Origin: Clostridiales bacterium | GTDB lineage: Bacteria > Bacillota > Clostridia > Tissierellales > GPF-1 | Direction of reading: 5' to 3' | Assembly: GCA_013619125.1 (NCBI GenBank) | Contig: JABXKS010000064.1 | Span: 1-64,000, forward strand | Length of the DNA stretch: 64,000 bases | The notes under the pieces: model-generated | Seen by the model: the letters and a program-made list of their open reading frames with translations, nothing else | What the model was told of the DNA's origin: nothing | Database searches by the model: none | Made by a program: the position numbers and the translations under genes | Part shown: piece after piece, positions 1 to 8,379 of the stretch | Layout: every line of letters starts with the position of its first letter | Numbering within the stretch: position 1 is the first letter of the stretch

Positions 1-42
1 TTTCTGTTCATTGATTTCTGTTCATTGATTTCTGTTTCATTT
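1..42. repeat. 14-bp tandem repeat
   Basis: Two exact copies of tttctgttcattga (1-14 and 15-28) are followed by a third, imperfect copy with one inserted T (about 29-42). The array touches the window edge, so it may continue to the left. It lies about 140 bp downstream of the acetyltransferase stop codon; I see no gene in 43-181. Confidence 0.75.
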
Positions 43-181
43 TCTTCTCCAAGGTTTATCCTAACCATATTATTCAAATCATTAAGATGGAAGTATTCCT
101 AGATCACATCGGGTACTAATTCCACAGGTGGTGAACTGACATCCTCATCAGCACAATGTGTTTCGCCTTTCAGGCTTCTAC

Positions 182-1066
182 TTATTTCCACATGGTACTC
201 GTGGCATACGGCCGCAATCCAATGCTGTAATAGAATTGTTGAGAAGAGCCGACCAGCACCGTCTTAGCGCCAAGCTCCCCAACCCGTTTGATTCCTTCCA
301 GAACCACCGCCTTGCCCAATCCCATTCTGCGATAGGCAGGAACCGTTGCGACCGGTTCAATGACCGCATAGCCCGCTTCTTTGTCATACCACATCCCACA
401 ATAAGCAACGAAGTTCCCTTCCGGATCAACTGCCGCAATCTTCAAATTCAAATCAACATTCGGGCGGATCATGCTATCACTTAAGTCCTTTTCAACTTCT
501 TTTGAAAAATCAAATTCCCCTTCGCCGTTCATCTCGTGATTAAAACCCCGCCATAGAACACGACCATATTGATAGAGATTATACGTTTCCTTCATGGAAG
601 TCAAAGTGAAACCTTCCGGCAGCTCATAATTCATTGAGGTTTGTTCCAAATAGAAAATGGCATCACTCTCTTTACTGCCAGTCGCAACAAATCCCTGCTT
701 AGCGGCAATCTCCTGAAACGACGCGTCGGTATCTGCAATCATAATGCCGAATTCCCCGTCTTTTGCCAAGAACTCTTTTACATAACGTAGCATCTCATCT
801 TTCAAATCTGCGTATTGAGGCAAGGTGATGCAAAAAGCCGTTCCCAACTGGCAGTCATGGGTAGCCAGTCCAACGATTGCTCCATTCTCTTCCCATATGC
901 CGATCTTGCCAACTGACTCTTTATCCAAATAACTATGAGTTGTCATCCAGTCCCATCGGGTATAGGTGAATTCGCAATACCCCGCTTTTATCAGAAACGC
1001 TCTGACTAAATAATAGTCATCGGTAATCCCCGCCTGGTTCGTGTAATTCCTAAATACAATGGACAT
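182..1066 (-). CDS. GNAT-family N-acetyltransferase, probably two-domain
   Basis: Predicted acyl-CoA-dependent N-acetyltransferase of unknown substrate. The protein is 294 residues, about twice a single GNAT domain. The C-terminal half shows the acetyl-CoA-binding motif A: VATVPAYRRMGLGKA contains the R-R-x-G-x-G type pattern. The N-terminal half looks like a degenerate GNAT fold, as in other two-domain members. The start at 1066 is chosen because AAGGAGG sits a few bases upstream; an upstream in-frame ATG at 1132 lacks such a site. It is monocistronic and its downstream region lacks an obvious terminator hairpin. Substrate cannot be inferred from context. Confidence 0.8.
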   Translation of the reverse strand: MSIVFRNYTNQAGITDDYYLVRAFLIKAGYCEFTYTRWDWMTTHSYLDKESVGKIGIWEENGAIVGLATHDCQLGTAFCITLPQYADLKDEMLRYVKEFLAKDGEFGIMIADTDASFQEIAAKQGFVATGSKESDAIFYLEQTSMNYELPEGFTLTSMKETYNLYQYGRVLWRGFNHEMNGEGEFDFSKEVEKDLSDSMIRPNVDLNLKIAAVDPEGNFVAYCGMWYDKEAGYAVIEPVATVPAYRRMGLGKAVVLEGIKRVGELGAKTVLVGSSQQFYYSIGLRPYATSTMWK

Positions 1067-1210
1067 AGTCAAGCCTCCTTCAAGATTCGCTCTAAACCCT
1101 TCATCATTCAACCACATCATCTCAGCTACCATTCTATCATTTTTTTATCTTTTCTATGTAAACGAAAGCAAATTTCATCATTTTCTAAATATAGTCTAGT
1201 TTATGAAAAA

Positions 1211-1254
1211 CAAAAGAACCGAGACCGGTAGAATTGTTCCACCCATCTCGGTTC
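1211..1254 (-). terminator. Rho-independent terminator of the stalk-domain hydrolase gene
   Basis: A 9-bp stem, GAACCGAGA (1216-1224) paired with TCTCGGTTC (1246-1254), is followed on the minus strand by a T-rich run (TTTTGTTTTT). It starts a few bases after the stop codon of the 1266 gene. Confidence 0.85.
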
Positions 1255-1265
1255 CGTTTCATCTT

Positions 1266-2864
1266 TTATTTTATTCTGACACGCACGTGGTCCGAATCGA
1301 TAACCGGATAGACCGGCGTTTCTGTTTCACGATTGAGATCAAAGACCTTAATCATATATGATGAGTCGTCTTGATCCCCGCCATGTCCCTTCTTCTCATT
1401 GGTCACAAAGGCGCCGGCACCGCCCAGTTCAAAGAAAGTATTTTGCGTGTTTTCCCATCGGGTTGGCAGCATATTTCTGCCAAAGTGTTTGATGATCAAA
1501 TCCTTTTCATTCTGCTCGTAGGGGGTTGCATAGTCCAGTGTATCATTTTTGTCCAAACCTCCCATGTAGAAGATCTTTGCCACCCGGTTGTACGCTTCCA
1601 TATTAAAAGTTTTTCCCGTGATCTTTTCATTGTCTGCCGTTCCTACGGGGTACATCAGTCGATCACCTTGATAGGAGTCTGCCGGCATCATCACAATGCT
1701 GTTCACAGCCCCGGCATACGCCGCTTTCACCCGTTCCGGATATAGCGCAATATATCGATTCACATAGTTCCCCGAAGCAGAGAATCCGTACATAAAGACC
1801 TTTTCTTCATTCACATTTTGATTGTTCGCGTTTAAGAGCTCGATCGCATGATCCATCATAGCATTAAGCTGCTCATCGAGGTTGTACATTTTCTCAACCT
1901 CAGCTTTTGTAATTTGGTTCTGTGCCATCATCGCTTGATAAGAAGAATCCTGATAATCCTCTAGAAACCACTCATCCATAAAGATCGTGTAGCTGTCCAA
2001 CGAATGCGTATAGGGTCCTCGACGATCAAAGTACAAATCCGGACGCGGGAAGATTGGGATCAGCCGTGGCAACCACAGCTCCTCCTGCAATTGATAGGAA
2101 GGCACTTGGTCATAGATCCCTTGCAGAGCATCATTCACATGATCCTCTAGGTTGTTCGATGTTTGCCCAAAATTGTTGGGTTCCACCAAAAGATACCGTT
2201 CTTTCCCTTGGTTCTTCTCTTTATATTGATTGCTTGGAAAGCTGATCACGTACGGATAATTGAATCCTTTTCCCGGCTCTGCTGCAATGTAATAGGTCGT
2301 ATACTCCCCGGTTTCGATAAGCTCCGGATACTGCGTTGTTTCAAAAGTTACTGTAAGTGTTGCACTTCCTTTTGTGAATACCTTCAATGTGTATTCACTG
2401 CCCGGCGCCAAGACATTCTGTATGTTCTCTTGATAATTGTTGAGAAGAAGCTCCTTACCGTTGATTCCATACTTCACAAATTGTGTCTGGCCATCCCTCT
2501 CAATCTCAATCGCTTCAATCATTTCTTCGCTGATATCCAATTCGTCCAAGTTGATTTTCGGATTATACGCATCAACTTTGTTTTTCAGGACAAGAGTTTG
2601 AGTATCGTAATCATCGATACGCACAAGTGACTCGGCCTGATCCCACGAGACTTTTTTCCCCAGTATTTCTGCAAACGCTCGCAGTGGAACATACGTCGTA
2701 TCCTCGTATGTCATGCTCCTCTGCTCCATGTTCTCTCCATTGATCTCAATCCCAATTTTATTAAACACAACAGCGATTGTTTCATCGCTCGTAACCGAAA
2801 ACACCGCAGTCGTTGTTAGGAAAATACCGATCAACAGTATAAACCCTTGGATTCTCTTTTTCAT
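1266..2864 (-). CDS. Secreted alpha/beta hydrolase with N-terminal stalk domain
   Basis: Predicted exported esterase-like protein of 532 residues. A signal peptide (KKRIQGFILLIGIFLTTTAVF) is followed by a copper-amine-oxidase-N1 'stalk' domain, recognisable from TYVPLRAFAEILGKKVSWD. A middle beta-rich region follows. The C-terminal alpha/beta hydrolase domain carries the nucleophile elbow GFSASGNYVNRY and a late GHGGDQDD segment that may supply the catalytic acid or histidine. This resembles the PHB-depolymerase/feruloyl-esterase type of hydrolase; the real substrate is unknown. The start is set at 2864, where GGAGG lies just upstream and the signal peptide begins; the longer reading frame to 3002 would bury the signal peptide. 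Confidence 0.75.
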   Translation of the reverse strand: MKKRIQGFILLIGIFLTTTAVFSVTSDETIAVVFNKIGIEINGENMEQRSMTYEDTTYVPLRAFAEILGKKVSWDQAESLVRIDDYDTQTLVLKNKVDAYNPKINLDELDISEEMIEAIEIERDGQTQFVKYGINGKELLLNNYQENIQNVLAPGSEYTLKVFTKGSATLTVTFETTQYPELIETGEYTTYYIAAEPGKGFNYPYVISFPSNQYKEKNQGKERYLLVEPNNFGQTSNNLEDHVNDALQGIYDQVPSYQLQEELWLPRLIPIFPRPDLYFDRRGPYTHSLDSYTIFMDEWFLEDYQDSSYQAMMAQNQITKAEVEKMYNLDEQLNAMMDHAIELLNANNQNVNEEKVFMYGFSASGNYVNRYIALYPERVKAAYAGAVNSIVMMPADSYQGDRLMYPVGTADNEKITGKTFNMEAYNRVAKIFYMGGLDKNDTLDYATPYEQNEKDLIIKHFGRNMLPTRWENTQNTFFELGGAGAFVTNEKKGHGGDQDDSSYMIKVFDLNRETETPVYPVIDSDHVRVRIK

Positions 2865-3004
2865 ATGTCCTCCATCGTTTCGTCTCATTTTTTCTATTTT
2901 ATAGTAAATTCTACCATTCAACAAGAAACTATTTCCGAACACATCAATAAGAATCAAACAAGGAACCCAGCGAACAAATATGCCGAGAACAAATTCTTGC
3001 ATTT

Positions 3005-3038
3005 TACAAAAAAACTGCCATAAGATCTATGGCAGTTT
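3005..3038 (-). terminator. Rho-independent terminator of the second stalk-domain gene
   Basis: An 11-bp stem (3012-3022 with 3028-3038, AAACTGCCATA type) with a 5-base loop is followed on the minus strand by TTTTTTTG. It lies directly after the stop of the 3048 gene. Confidence 0.9.
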
Positions 3039-3047
3039 CTCAATCAA

Positions 3048-4166
3048 TTAATTATCCAGCGCGCTCGCATCTATTTGAATCGTTGATAAATTATACGCTG
3101 TCGCGTCTCGTACCGTTAATTTGACTTCATGGTAGTAAACCTCGGACTTGCCTTCAAAACCGGAATCTGTACCGATCATCAAATAGACAGCACCATTTTC
3201 ATCCGTTGTCGCACGGAAATAATGCGCAATCGTTTTATATTCAAAAGCCTCTGAATAATCCTCCGACGCTTTTTCCATATTCGATACAATCTTCAGATCC
3301 TTTCCGCTTTGACTTTGATTGGCTTTATCGACATTTTCGAATCTGATATGATTGAGCGCATCCTTCACAAGCTGCGGTTCTTCCGATACAAATCCCGCCT
3401 TCACTTCAACAGCGGATCCCGGTGATCCGCCAATTCCCATCATCCCCTTTGGTACATTGGTGCCAAGATCGAATTGCAGCTTCAAGATATATTCTGTATT
3501 CGGCTCCAAGCCTTTGACTTCTCTATAGAATCCCATAAACATGTCATCCGAATGATTGTTACCGATAATCTTGATCGCTTTCCCATCGCTGTCAAATGAG
3601 TCTACAATTTCATGTGTGTATTCATAAAAATTGTTTTCCATGTAGTTCTCTGGCACATCCGCAACAATTCCTTTGACTTCAGGATCCTCTGCACTAAATT
3701 CATAATCGTAGCATCCCTCGAGAATGGTTTGACTTCCATCAATGGTTACCTCAACCGATAAGACTTCGCTAAAAAATGTGACAGGTACAAAAGTCCTTTC
3801 CTGTGAAATTTCAGGCGCTATACCAAGAGCGAAAGACTGCCCGCCCAACTTCAGGTATTCATCTGTCCCAATGGTTATTTGTATATGATCGACTCCTTTT
3901 TGCAAGTCGATTCTTTGAGCATCCTCATCCCAACCGACAACAAATCCAAGATTTTCAGCGATCGATCGTAGCGGAAGCATCCAGATCCCATCCCGCTCGT
4001 ATGGTTGTACCGTATAGCTCGAAAATACAAGTTCTTCACCATTGACGATCAATTTGACTTCATCATTGGAAACTTCATTGATTGGCGTTACCCCTGTATC
4101 CATCGCAAAAACTCCATTGCTCAACAACATGATCACCAACATAGCTGTTCCGATAATTCTTTTCAT
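3048..4166 (-). CDS. Exported stalk-domain protein with C-terminal beta-sandwich-like region
   Basis: Function unknown. The 372-residue protein starts with a signal peptide (MKRIIGTAMLVIMLLSNGVF), then a stalk domain of the copper amine oxidase N1 type with the typical WMLPLRSIAENLGFVVGWD and RTFVPVTFFSEVL repeats. The C-terminal ~200 residues are rich in beta-type sequence and aromatic residues and could be a carbohydrate-binding-like or adhesion module; I do not recognise a catalytic motif. ATG 4166 is chosen over an upstream TTG because AGAGGA precedes it. It is transcribed in the same direction as the stalk-domain hydrolase at 1266-2864, but a terminator separates them. Confidence 0.7.
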   Translation of the reverse strand: MKRIIGTAMLVIMLLSNGVFAMDTGVTPINEVSNDEVKLIVNGEELVFSSYTVQPYERDGIWMLPLRSIAENLGFVVGWDEDAQRIDLQKGVDHIQITIGTDEYLKLGGQSFALGIAPEISQERTFVPVTFFSEVLSVEVTIDGSQTILEGCYDYEFSAEDPEVKGIVADVPENYMENNFYEYTHEIVDSFDSDGKAIKIIGNNHSDDMFMGFYREVKGLEPNTEYILKLQFDLGTNVPKGMMGIGGSPGSAVEVKAGFVSEEPQLVKDALNHIRFENVDKANQSQSGKDLKIVSNMEKASEDYSEAFEYKTIAHYFRATTDENGAVYLMIGTDSGFEGKSEVYYHEVKLTVRDATAYNLSTIQIDASALDN

Positions 4167-4303
4167 CTCTATTCCTCTTTTCAAGTATTTAATTTTTCAG
4201 ATACCTAGTACCCTTACATCTTCTAAACTAGACGCAATTACCCATCAAAAAGTTTCAGTTTGTCGGCTTGCTAAAGGAATCTTGAATTTGAACATGATAT
4301 AAA

Positions 4304-4352
4304 AATAAAGGTGCAAGCATTCAACCTACTGGTTGCTGCTTACACCTTTATC
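4304..4352 (-). terminator. Second, tandem terminator downstream of fba
   Basis: A long imperfect hairpin: ATAAAGGTG(T)AAGCA pairs with TGCTT(G)CACCTTTAT, with an inner CAACC/GGTTG stem, and is followed on the minus strand by TTTTTATAT. It lies just beyond the first fba terminator and would block read-through into the stalk-domain gene. Confidence 0.7.
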
Positions 4353-4379
4353 GTACAAAAAGAGCCCGAAGGCTCTTTT
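4353..4379 (-). terminator. First terminator of fba
   Basis: AAAAGAGCC / GGCTCTTTT hairpin (4358-4366 with 4371-4379) with a 4-base loop, next to the stop codon of the aldolase gene. Confidence 0.85.
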
Positions 4380-4382
4380 CAT

Positions 4383-5246
4383 TTATGCTTTGTTAATAGA
4401 TCCGAAGATCTCCATTTTTTCTTTTACTGTTGCCTTGATCGCTTCGAAGCCAGGTCCTAAGATTTTTCGAGGATCAAATCCCTTACCAACCAAGTCTTTC
4501 TTCGCTTCAAAGTATTCACGAGTCGCTGCTGCGAACGTCCATTGGCACTCTGTGTTTACGTTGATTTTCGCAACGCCTAGAGAGATCGCTTCTGTGATCA
4601 TCTCTACAGGGATACCAGTTCCACCGTGAAGAACCAAAGGCATATCGCCAGTTTTCGCTTTAATCTCAGCCAAAGCGCCGAAATCAAGTCCCGCCCAGTT
4701 TTCTGGATATGCGCCGTGAATATTGCCAATGCCTGCGGCTAACAAATCAACACCCAAATCAGCAATTAATTTACACTCAGAAGGATCCGCGATTTCGCCA
4801 GCACCAACAACGCCGTCTTCTTCGCCACCAATAGAACCAACTTCCGCTTCTACTGAGATGCCCTTTGAATTTGCAATTGCAATAATCTCTTGTGTTTTTT
4901 TGATGTTTTCATCAATAGCATAATGAGAACCATCGAACATTACAGAAGAAAAACCAGCTTCCATCGCCGCTTGTGCGCCTTCGTAGCTGCCGTGATCCAA
5001 ATGCAATGCAACAGGAACCGTAATTTTTAATCCTTTCAGCATGCCGTTTACCATGCCTACTACAGTATCAAATCCGCCCATGTACTTTGCAGCGCCTTCA
5101 GATACACCCAAAATAACTGGTGAATTGTTTTCTTGTGCTGTCAATAGAACCGCTTTTGTCCACTCAAGATTGTTGATGTTGAAATGACCAACTGCATATT
5201 GCCCTGCAACAGCATCCTTTAACATTTTTGTTGTTGTAACTAACAT
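4383..5246 (-). CDS. fba: Class II fructose-bisphosphate aldolase
   Basis: Zinc-dependent aldolase that cleaves or forms fructose 1,6-bisphosphate (or a related ketose bisphosphate) in glycolysis and gluconeogenesis; cytoplasmic. The 287-residue protein has the family's metal-binding HLDHG, the GGEEDGV loop, the later zinc/phosphate motif VLHGGTGIP and the phosphate-binding INVNTE. The start is set at MLVTTTKML (5246) because the second aldolase in this window also begins with MLV and because the AAAGGAGG site is better spaced than for the adjacent ATG at 5249. Single-gene unit with an extended -10 promoter at 5348-5356 and two tandem terminators. A glycolytic role is most likely here; tagatose-bisphosphate aldolase activity cannot be excluded. 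Confidence 0.9.
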   Translation of the reverse strand: MLVTTTKMLKDAVAGQYAVGHFNINNLEWTKAVLLTAQENNSPVILGVSEGAAKYMGGFDTVVGMVNGMLKGLKITVPVALHLDHGSYEGAQAAMEAGFSSVMFDGSHYAIDENIKKTQEIIAIANSKGISVEAEVGSIGGEEDGVVGAGEIADPSECKLIADLGVDLLAAGIGNIHGAYPENWAGLDFGALAEIKAKTGDMPLVLHGGTGIPVEMITEAISLGVAKINVNTECQWTFAAATREYFEAKKDLVGKGFDPRKILGPGFEAIKATVKEKMEIFGSINKA

Positions 5247-5347
5247 CATGAAACCTCCTTTAGATCTTCATACACACCCTATGTGTAAAACATGTAAACA
5301 TTAAGAAAGAAGATACTTAACAGTATCCCCTAATCTCATACGGCTAT

Positions 5348-5356
5348 ATTATACCA
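5348..5356 (-). promoter_or_regulatory. Extended -10 promoter of fba
   Basis: On the minus strand TGGTATAAT combines a perfect -10 hexamer (5348-5353) with an upstream TG. I see no good -35. The start codon lies about 100 bp downstream, leaving an untranslated leader of roughly 95 nt. Confidence 0.65.
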
Positions 5357-5596
5357 TAATTTTTGCAGAAAATTTCACTAAATCACGACTTCTTGTCAGT
5401 TTTCATCTCGGATAACATTACTACGCAAAATATCTCATTTATCTTCGATCGATTTCTTAAAAACTATCCCCTTTATGATTCTACACACCGAATACCATGA
5501 TCTTTCAAAAAATTGATCCATCATGGTATATGCAACGAATTTGTTTCATTCATCAATTCAGGCGCAGCATTCGCACTCCTTGATCTTTTTGAATTA
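5357..5596. other. Intergenic region with an inverted repeat
   Basis: No gene is visible. The one structure is an inverted repeat, TACCATGAT at 5493-5501 with ATCATGGTA at 5520-5528. It lies about 70 bp past the stop of the START-fold gene but has no T-run outside the stem, so I cannot call it a terminator. Confidence 0.5.
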
Positions 5597-6034
5597 CTAA
5601 TGTTTCATTTCGCACATGGTCTTCCAGTTCTCAATAGAATGCAACATCGATCGCTCGATCAGTTTCTCAGCGACCTTGCTGTCTGCAATTTTATCCATAA
5701 GCTTATTTGTCATGGAATAGTGCATCAGCATTTCAACATGGGAGCCATCGCCTTCTTCAACAACATTAATAATCTGATCGCCTTCCATAGCGCCAGTGAT
5801 TCTTCCTTTCCAGTGATGGTCGTTGCTTTCAACAACTTCAATCTTAACAGGAACATGTACACCCATTACCGAATATTCTGCTTCAACAATTGTCCCCTCT
5901 TCACCATGGCCGGTAAGCGTTTTATGCCCGCTTAGGTTCACATACCACTGTTCCCATTTCTCGGGATCTTGCCCGAACATATGCACCTCATGTACAGGTG
6001 CGTCAATATGGATATCACTTCTAATCGTTTTCAT
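5597..6034 (-). CDS. SRPBCC (START-like) family protein
   Basis: A 145-residue protein that looks like a polyketide cyclase/dehydrase or START-like fold protein: N-terminal DIHIDAPVHEVHMFGQDPEK matches the typical 'apV..VF..L.DP..w..W' opening, followed by alternating beta strands and a long C-terminal helix. Such proteins bind hydrophobic ligands in a deep cavity; the ligand is unknown. The start at 6034 is preceded by GGAGGTG; an upstream extension to 6106 lacks support and would overlap a hairpin at 6095-6114. It is flanked by hairpins and appears to be a single-gene unit. Confidence 0.7.
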   Translation of the reverse strand: MKTIRSDIHIDAPVHEVHMFGQDPEKWEQWYVNLSGHKTLTGHGEEGTIVEAEYSVMGVHVPVKIEVVESNDHHWKGRITGAMEGDQIINVVEEGDGSHVEMLMHYSMTNKLMDKIADSKVAEKLIERSMLHSIENWKTMCEMKH

Positions 6035-6087
6035 CGTTTCACCTCCATCTTCAGCCTTTCGAATTAAAAGACTGAAGCGTTGCAAAA

Positions 6088-6114
6088 AACAAATGACTGC
6101 CCACACGGGCAGTC
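6088..6114 (-). terminator. Orphan terminator-like hairpin
   Basis: A perfect 8-bp stem, GACTGCCC with GGGCAGTC (6095-6114, loop of four), is followed on the minus strand by ATTTGTTTTTTG. The nearest upstream gene on that strand ends at 6490 and already has its own terminator, so this hairpin ends no recognised gene. Confidence 0.7.
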
Positions 6115-6428
6115 AAGTCATCAAATCCATCTATTATTTTCTCGCTCGCTATGTTTTCGCATCGCTGTCTTCATTTTATAAATCTAATGCAAATCCTACG
6201 CCATTTATACTTTACCCGTGGTCAATTAATCCAAACATCAACACGGTAAACCGCTATATTACGTTAACCTTTTACAAATATAACAATATATTCAAAATAA
6301 GTTAGTTTTTTTCTGCGTTCAATCCTGTTTTGCCACATTCGTAATCATTTCGATGAAAATAACTGTTGTTTCCGCTGCTCCTTATTCGTGTTTCGACCTA
6401 CTGGGCTTTTAAAGCGCTGCTCCCGTAC
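6115..6428. other. Intergenic stretch between two terminators
   Basis: No convincing gene. The only reading frame noted is a 17-codon one on the minus strand near 6120-6175 without a ribosome binding site. The orphan terminator at 6088-6114 suggests that a short transcript could cross this region, but I found no strong promoter. Confidence 0.4.
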
Positions 6429-6476
6429 AAAAAAAGAACCAAGCGTCACGGTGTTTAAGCCGCGACTCCCGGTCCT
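6429..6476 (-). terminator. Terminator of the ABC exporter operon
   Basis: An imperfect GC-rich hairpin (arms about 6436-6450 and 6460-6475) is followed on the minus strand by seven T residues. It ends the MarR-exporter operon a few bases after the stop at 6490. Confidence 0.8.
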
Positions 6477-6489
6477 GTTTCATCAAATG

Positions 6490-8379
6490 CTAACTAACCT
6501 TTTCACCTTCGAATTGCGCATTGTACAGATCCGCATAGAAACCATTTCTATCCAACAATTCCTGATGATGACCCTGTTCGACAATATCACCGTGATCCAT
6601 AACCAAGATCAAGTCTGCATCTCGAATCGTTGATAAACGATGGGCAATAATAAAGCTGGTTCTGTTCGTCATCAGGCGACCCATCGCCGTTTGAATCTGA
6701 ACCTCAGTTCTTGTATCCACTGAACTTGTCGCCTCATCTAAGATCAGAATCGTTGGATCGGAAAGAATCGCTCTGGCGATGGTAATCAACTGCTTCTGCC
6801 CTTGCGATACATTCGATGCATCTTCGTTCAGAATCATGTCATAGCCATCCGGCAACATATGAACAAAACTGTCCACGTGGGCGGCTTTTGCAGCCTCAAT
6901 CACTTCTTCATCGGTTGCATCAAGGCGGCCATAACGGATGTTCTCCATAATGGAACCATTGTACAACCAAGTATCTTGCAGTACCATGCCAAAATGATCC
7001 CGTAAATCGTCTCTTGTGTAATCACGAATATCTTCACCATCCACGAGAATTGCACCTTCATTTACATCATAGAATCGCATAAGCAATTTAACCATGGTGG
7101 TTTTCCCCGCACCTGTCGGCCCAACGATGGCAACCTTTTGACCGGGTTGAACGTCTACAGAGAAATCATTCACAATAATCGTTTCTGGTTTATAGCCGAA
7201 GTGCACATTCTTGAATGATACCTTTCCTACAACATTGTCCATCTCAACGGGTTCAGTTGTTTCTTTAATTTCTTCTGATTCATCCAAAAATTCAAATACA
7301 CGCTCCGCTGCAGCTGCGGTTTGTTGCAACACATTCGATGCACTGGCCAATTGAGAAATCGGCTGCGTAAAGTTCCGTACGTATTGGATAAAGGCTTGGA
7401 TATCACCAACCTCAATCGTCCTTTTCGCCGCCAAGGCACCACCGACAACGCATACAGCCACATAGCCGATATTTCCGACAATGGTCATCACAGGCATCAT
7501 TAACCCTGATAAAAATTGTGATTTCCATGCAGTGCCATATAACTTATCGTTAAATTCATGAAAGGCTTCCGCGCTTTTTTCTTCTCCGTTATAGGTCTTT
7601 ACAATCACATGACCACTAAACATCTCTTCAATATGGCCGTTTACATTCCCCAAGTATTTCTGTTGATCTTTGAAATACTTCTGTGATCGTTTCACGATGG
7701 CAATTACAATCACCATGGATGCGGGAATGATAAAGAGCGCAATCAATGTCATGGTGAAACTGATGCTTAGCATCATAATCAAGACACCGATTACCGTTGT
7801 AAACGAGGTGATGATCTGCGACATGGATCGACTCAAAGTCTGACTAACAGTATCAACGTCATTCGTCACTCTCGACAAGACTTCACCATGGTTGGTGCCG
7901 TCAAAATACCGAAGCGGCATACGGTTGACCTTTTTGGAAATATTCTTGCGCATATCATAACTTACCGTCATGGCAACACCTGCCATAATGTATCCCTGGA
8001 TATAAGAGAACAAGGAACTCAGTCCATAAAGCACCAAAAGGGTGATCATAATGCTAGCGATCGACTCGAAATCAATGCCCGTTCCCTTTCCAGTAACCTG
8101 TCCGATAAGTCCTTCAAATACTTTCGTCGTTGCTTTACCTAATAGTTTGGGTCCATAGATTCCAAAAGCCGCACTAGCGATCGCAAAGATGATCACAACC
8201 AGTATGGTCGCCTTATGCGGGCTTAAATATTCGATCAGTTTTTTCATGGTTCCTTTGAAGTCTTTCGCTTTTTCACCGGACATATTCATATGTCCACCGC
8301 CTGGTCCACCGCCGCCTGGTCCACGTTTTTGTCCGCCGGATGAACGAGTACCTGTTTCGTTTTGTTTGTTCTCGCTCAT
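6490..8379 (-). CDS. ABC exporter half-transporter (consensus-site subunit)
   Basis: Fused permease-ATPase of 629 residues that probably pairs with the product of the overlapping upstream gene as a heterodimeric multidrug-type exporter of the BmrCD/LmrCD/TM287-288 class. The N-terminus is a Gly/Pro-rich tail (residues 15-30). Six membrane helices follow, then an ATPase domain with Walker A GPTGAGKTTMVK, signature VSQGQKQLITIARA and Walker B ILILDEATSSVD, which keeps the catalytic Glu. The start codon overlaps the preceding gene by 4 bp (ATGA) and is preceded by AAGGAGGAG. Substrate is unknown; the MarR gene in the operon suggests induction by a toxic or signalling compound. Confidence 0.9.
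   Translation of the reverse strand: MSENKQNETGTRSSGGQKRGPGGGGPGGGHMNMSGEKAKDFKGTMKKLIEYLSPHKATILVVIIFAIASAAFGIYGPKLLGKATTKVFEGLIGQVTGKGTGIDFESIASIMITLLVLYGLSSLFSYIQGYIMAGVAMTVSYDMRKNISKKVNRMPLRYFDGTNHGEVLSRVTNDVDTVSQTLSRSMSQIITSFTTVIGVLIMMLSISFTMTLIALFIIPASMVIVIAIVKRSQKYFKDQQKYLGNVNGHIEEMFSGHVIVKTYNGEEKSAEAFHEFNDKLYGTAWKSQFLSGLMMPVMTIVGNIGYVAVCVVGGALAAKRTIEVGDIQAFIQYVRNFTQPISQLASASNVLQQTAAAAERVFEFLDESEEIKETTEPVEMDNVVGKVSFKNVHFGYKPETIIVNDFSVDVQPGQKVAIVGPTGAGKTTMVKLLMRFYDVNEGAILVDGEDIRDYTRDDLRDHFGMVLQDTWLYNGSIMENIRYGRLDATDEEVIEAAKAAHVDSFVHMLPDGYDMILNEDASNVSQGQKQLITIARAILSDPTILILDEATSSVDTRTEVQIQTAMGRLMTNRTSFIIAHRLSTIRDADLILVMDHGDIVEQGHHQELLDRNGFYADLYNAQFEGEKVS

Noticed and set aside
5823-6305. 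Plus-strand reading frame of 160 codons opposite the START-fold gene
   Set aside because: It lacks a ribosome binding site, has no family resemblance and is the antisense shadow of a gene with clear motifs.
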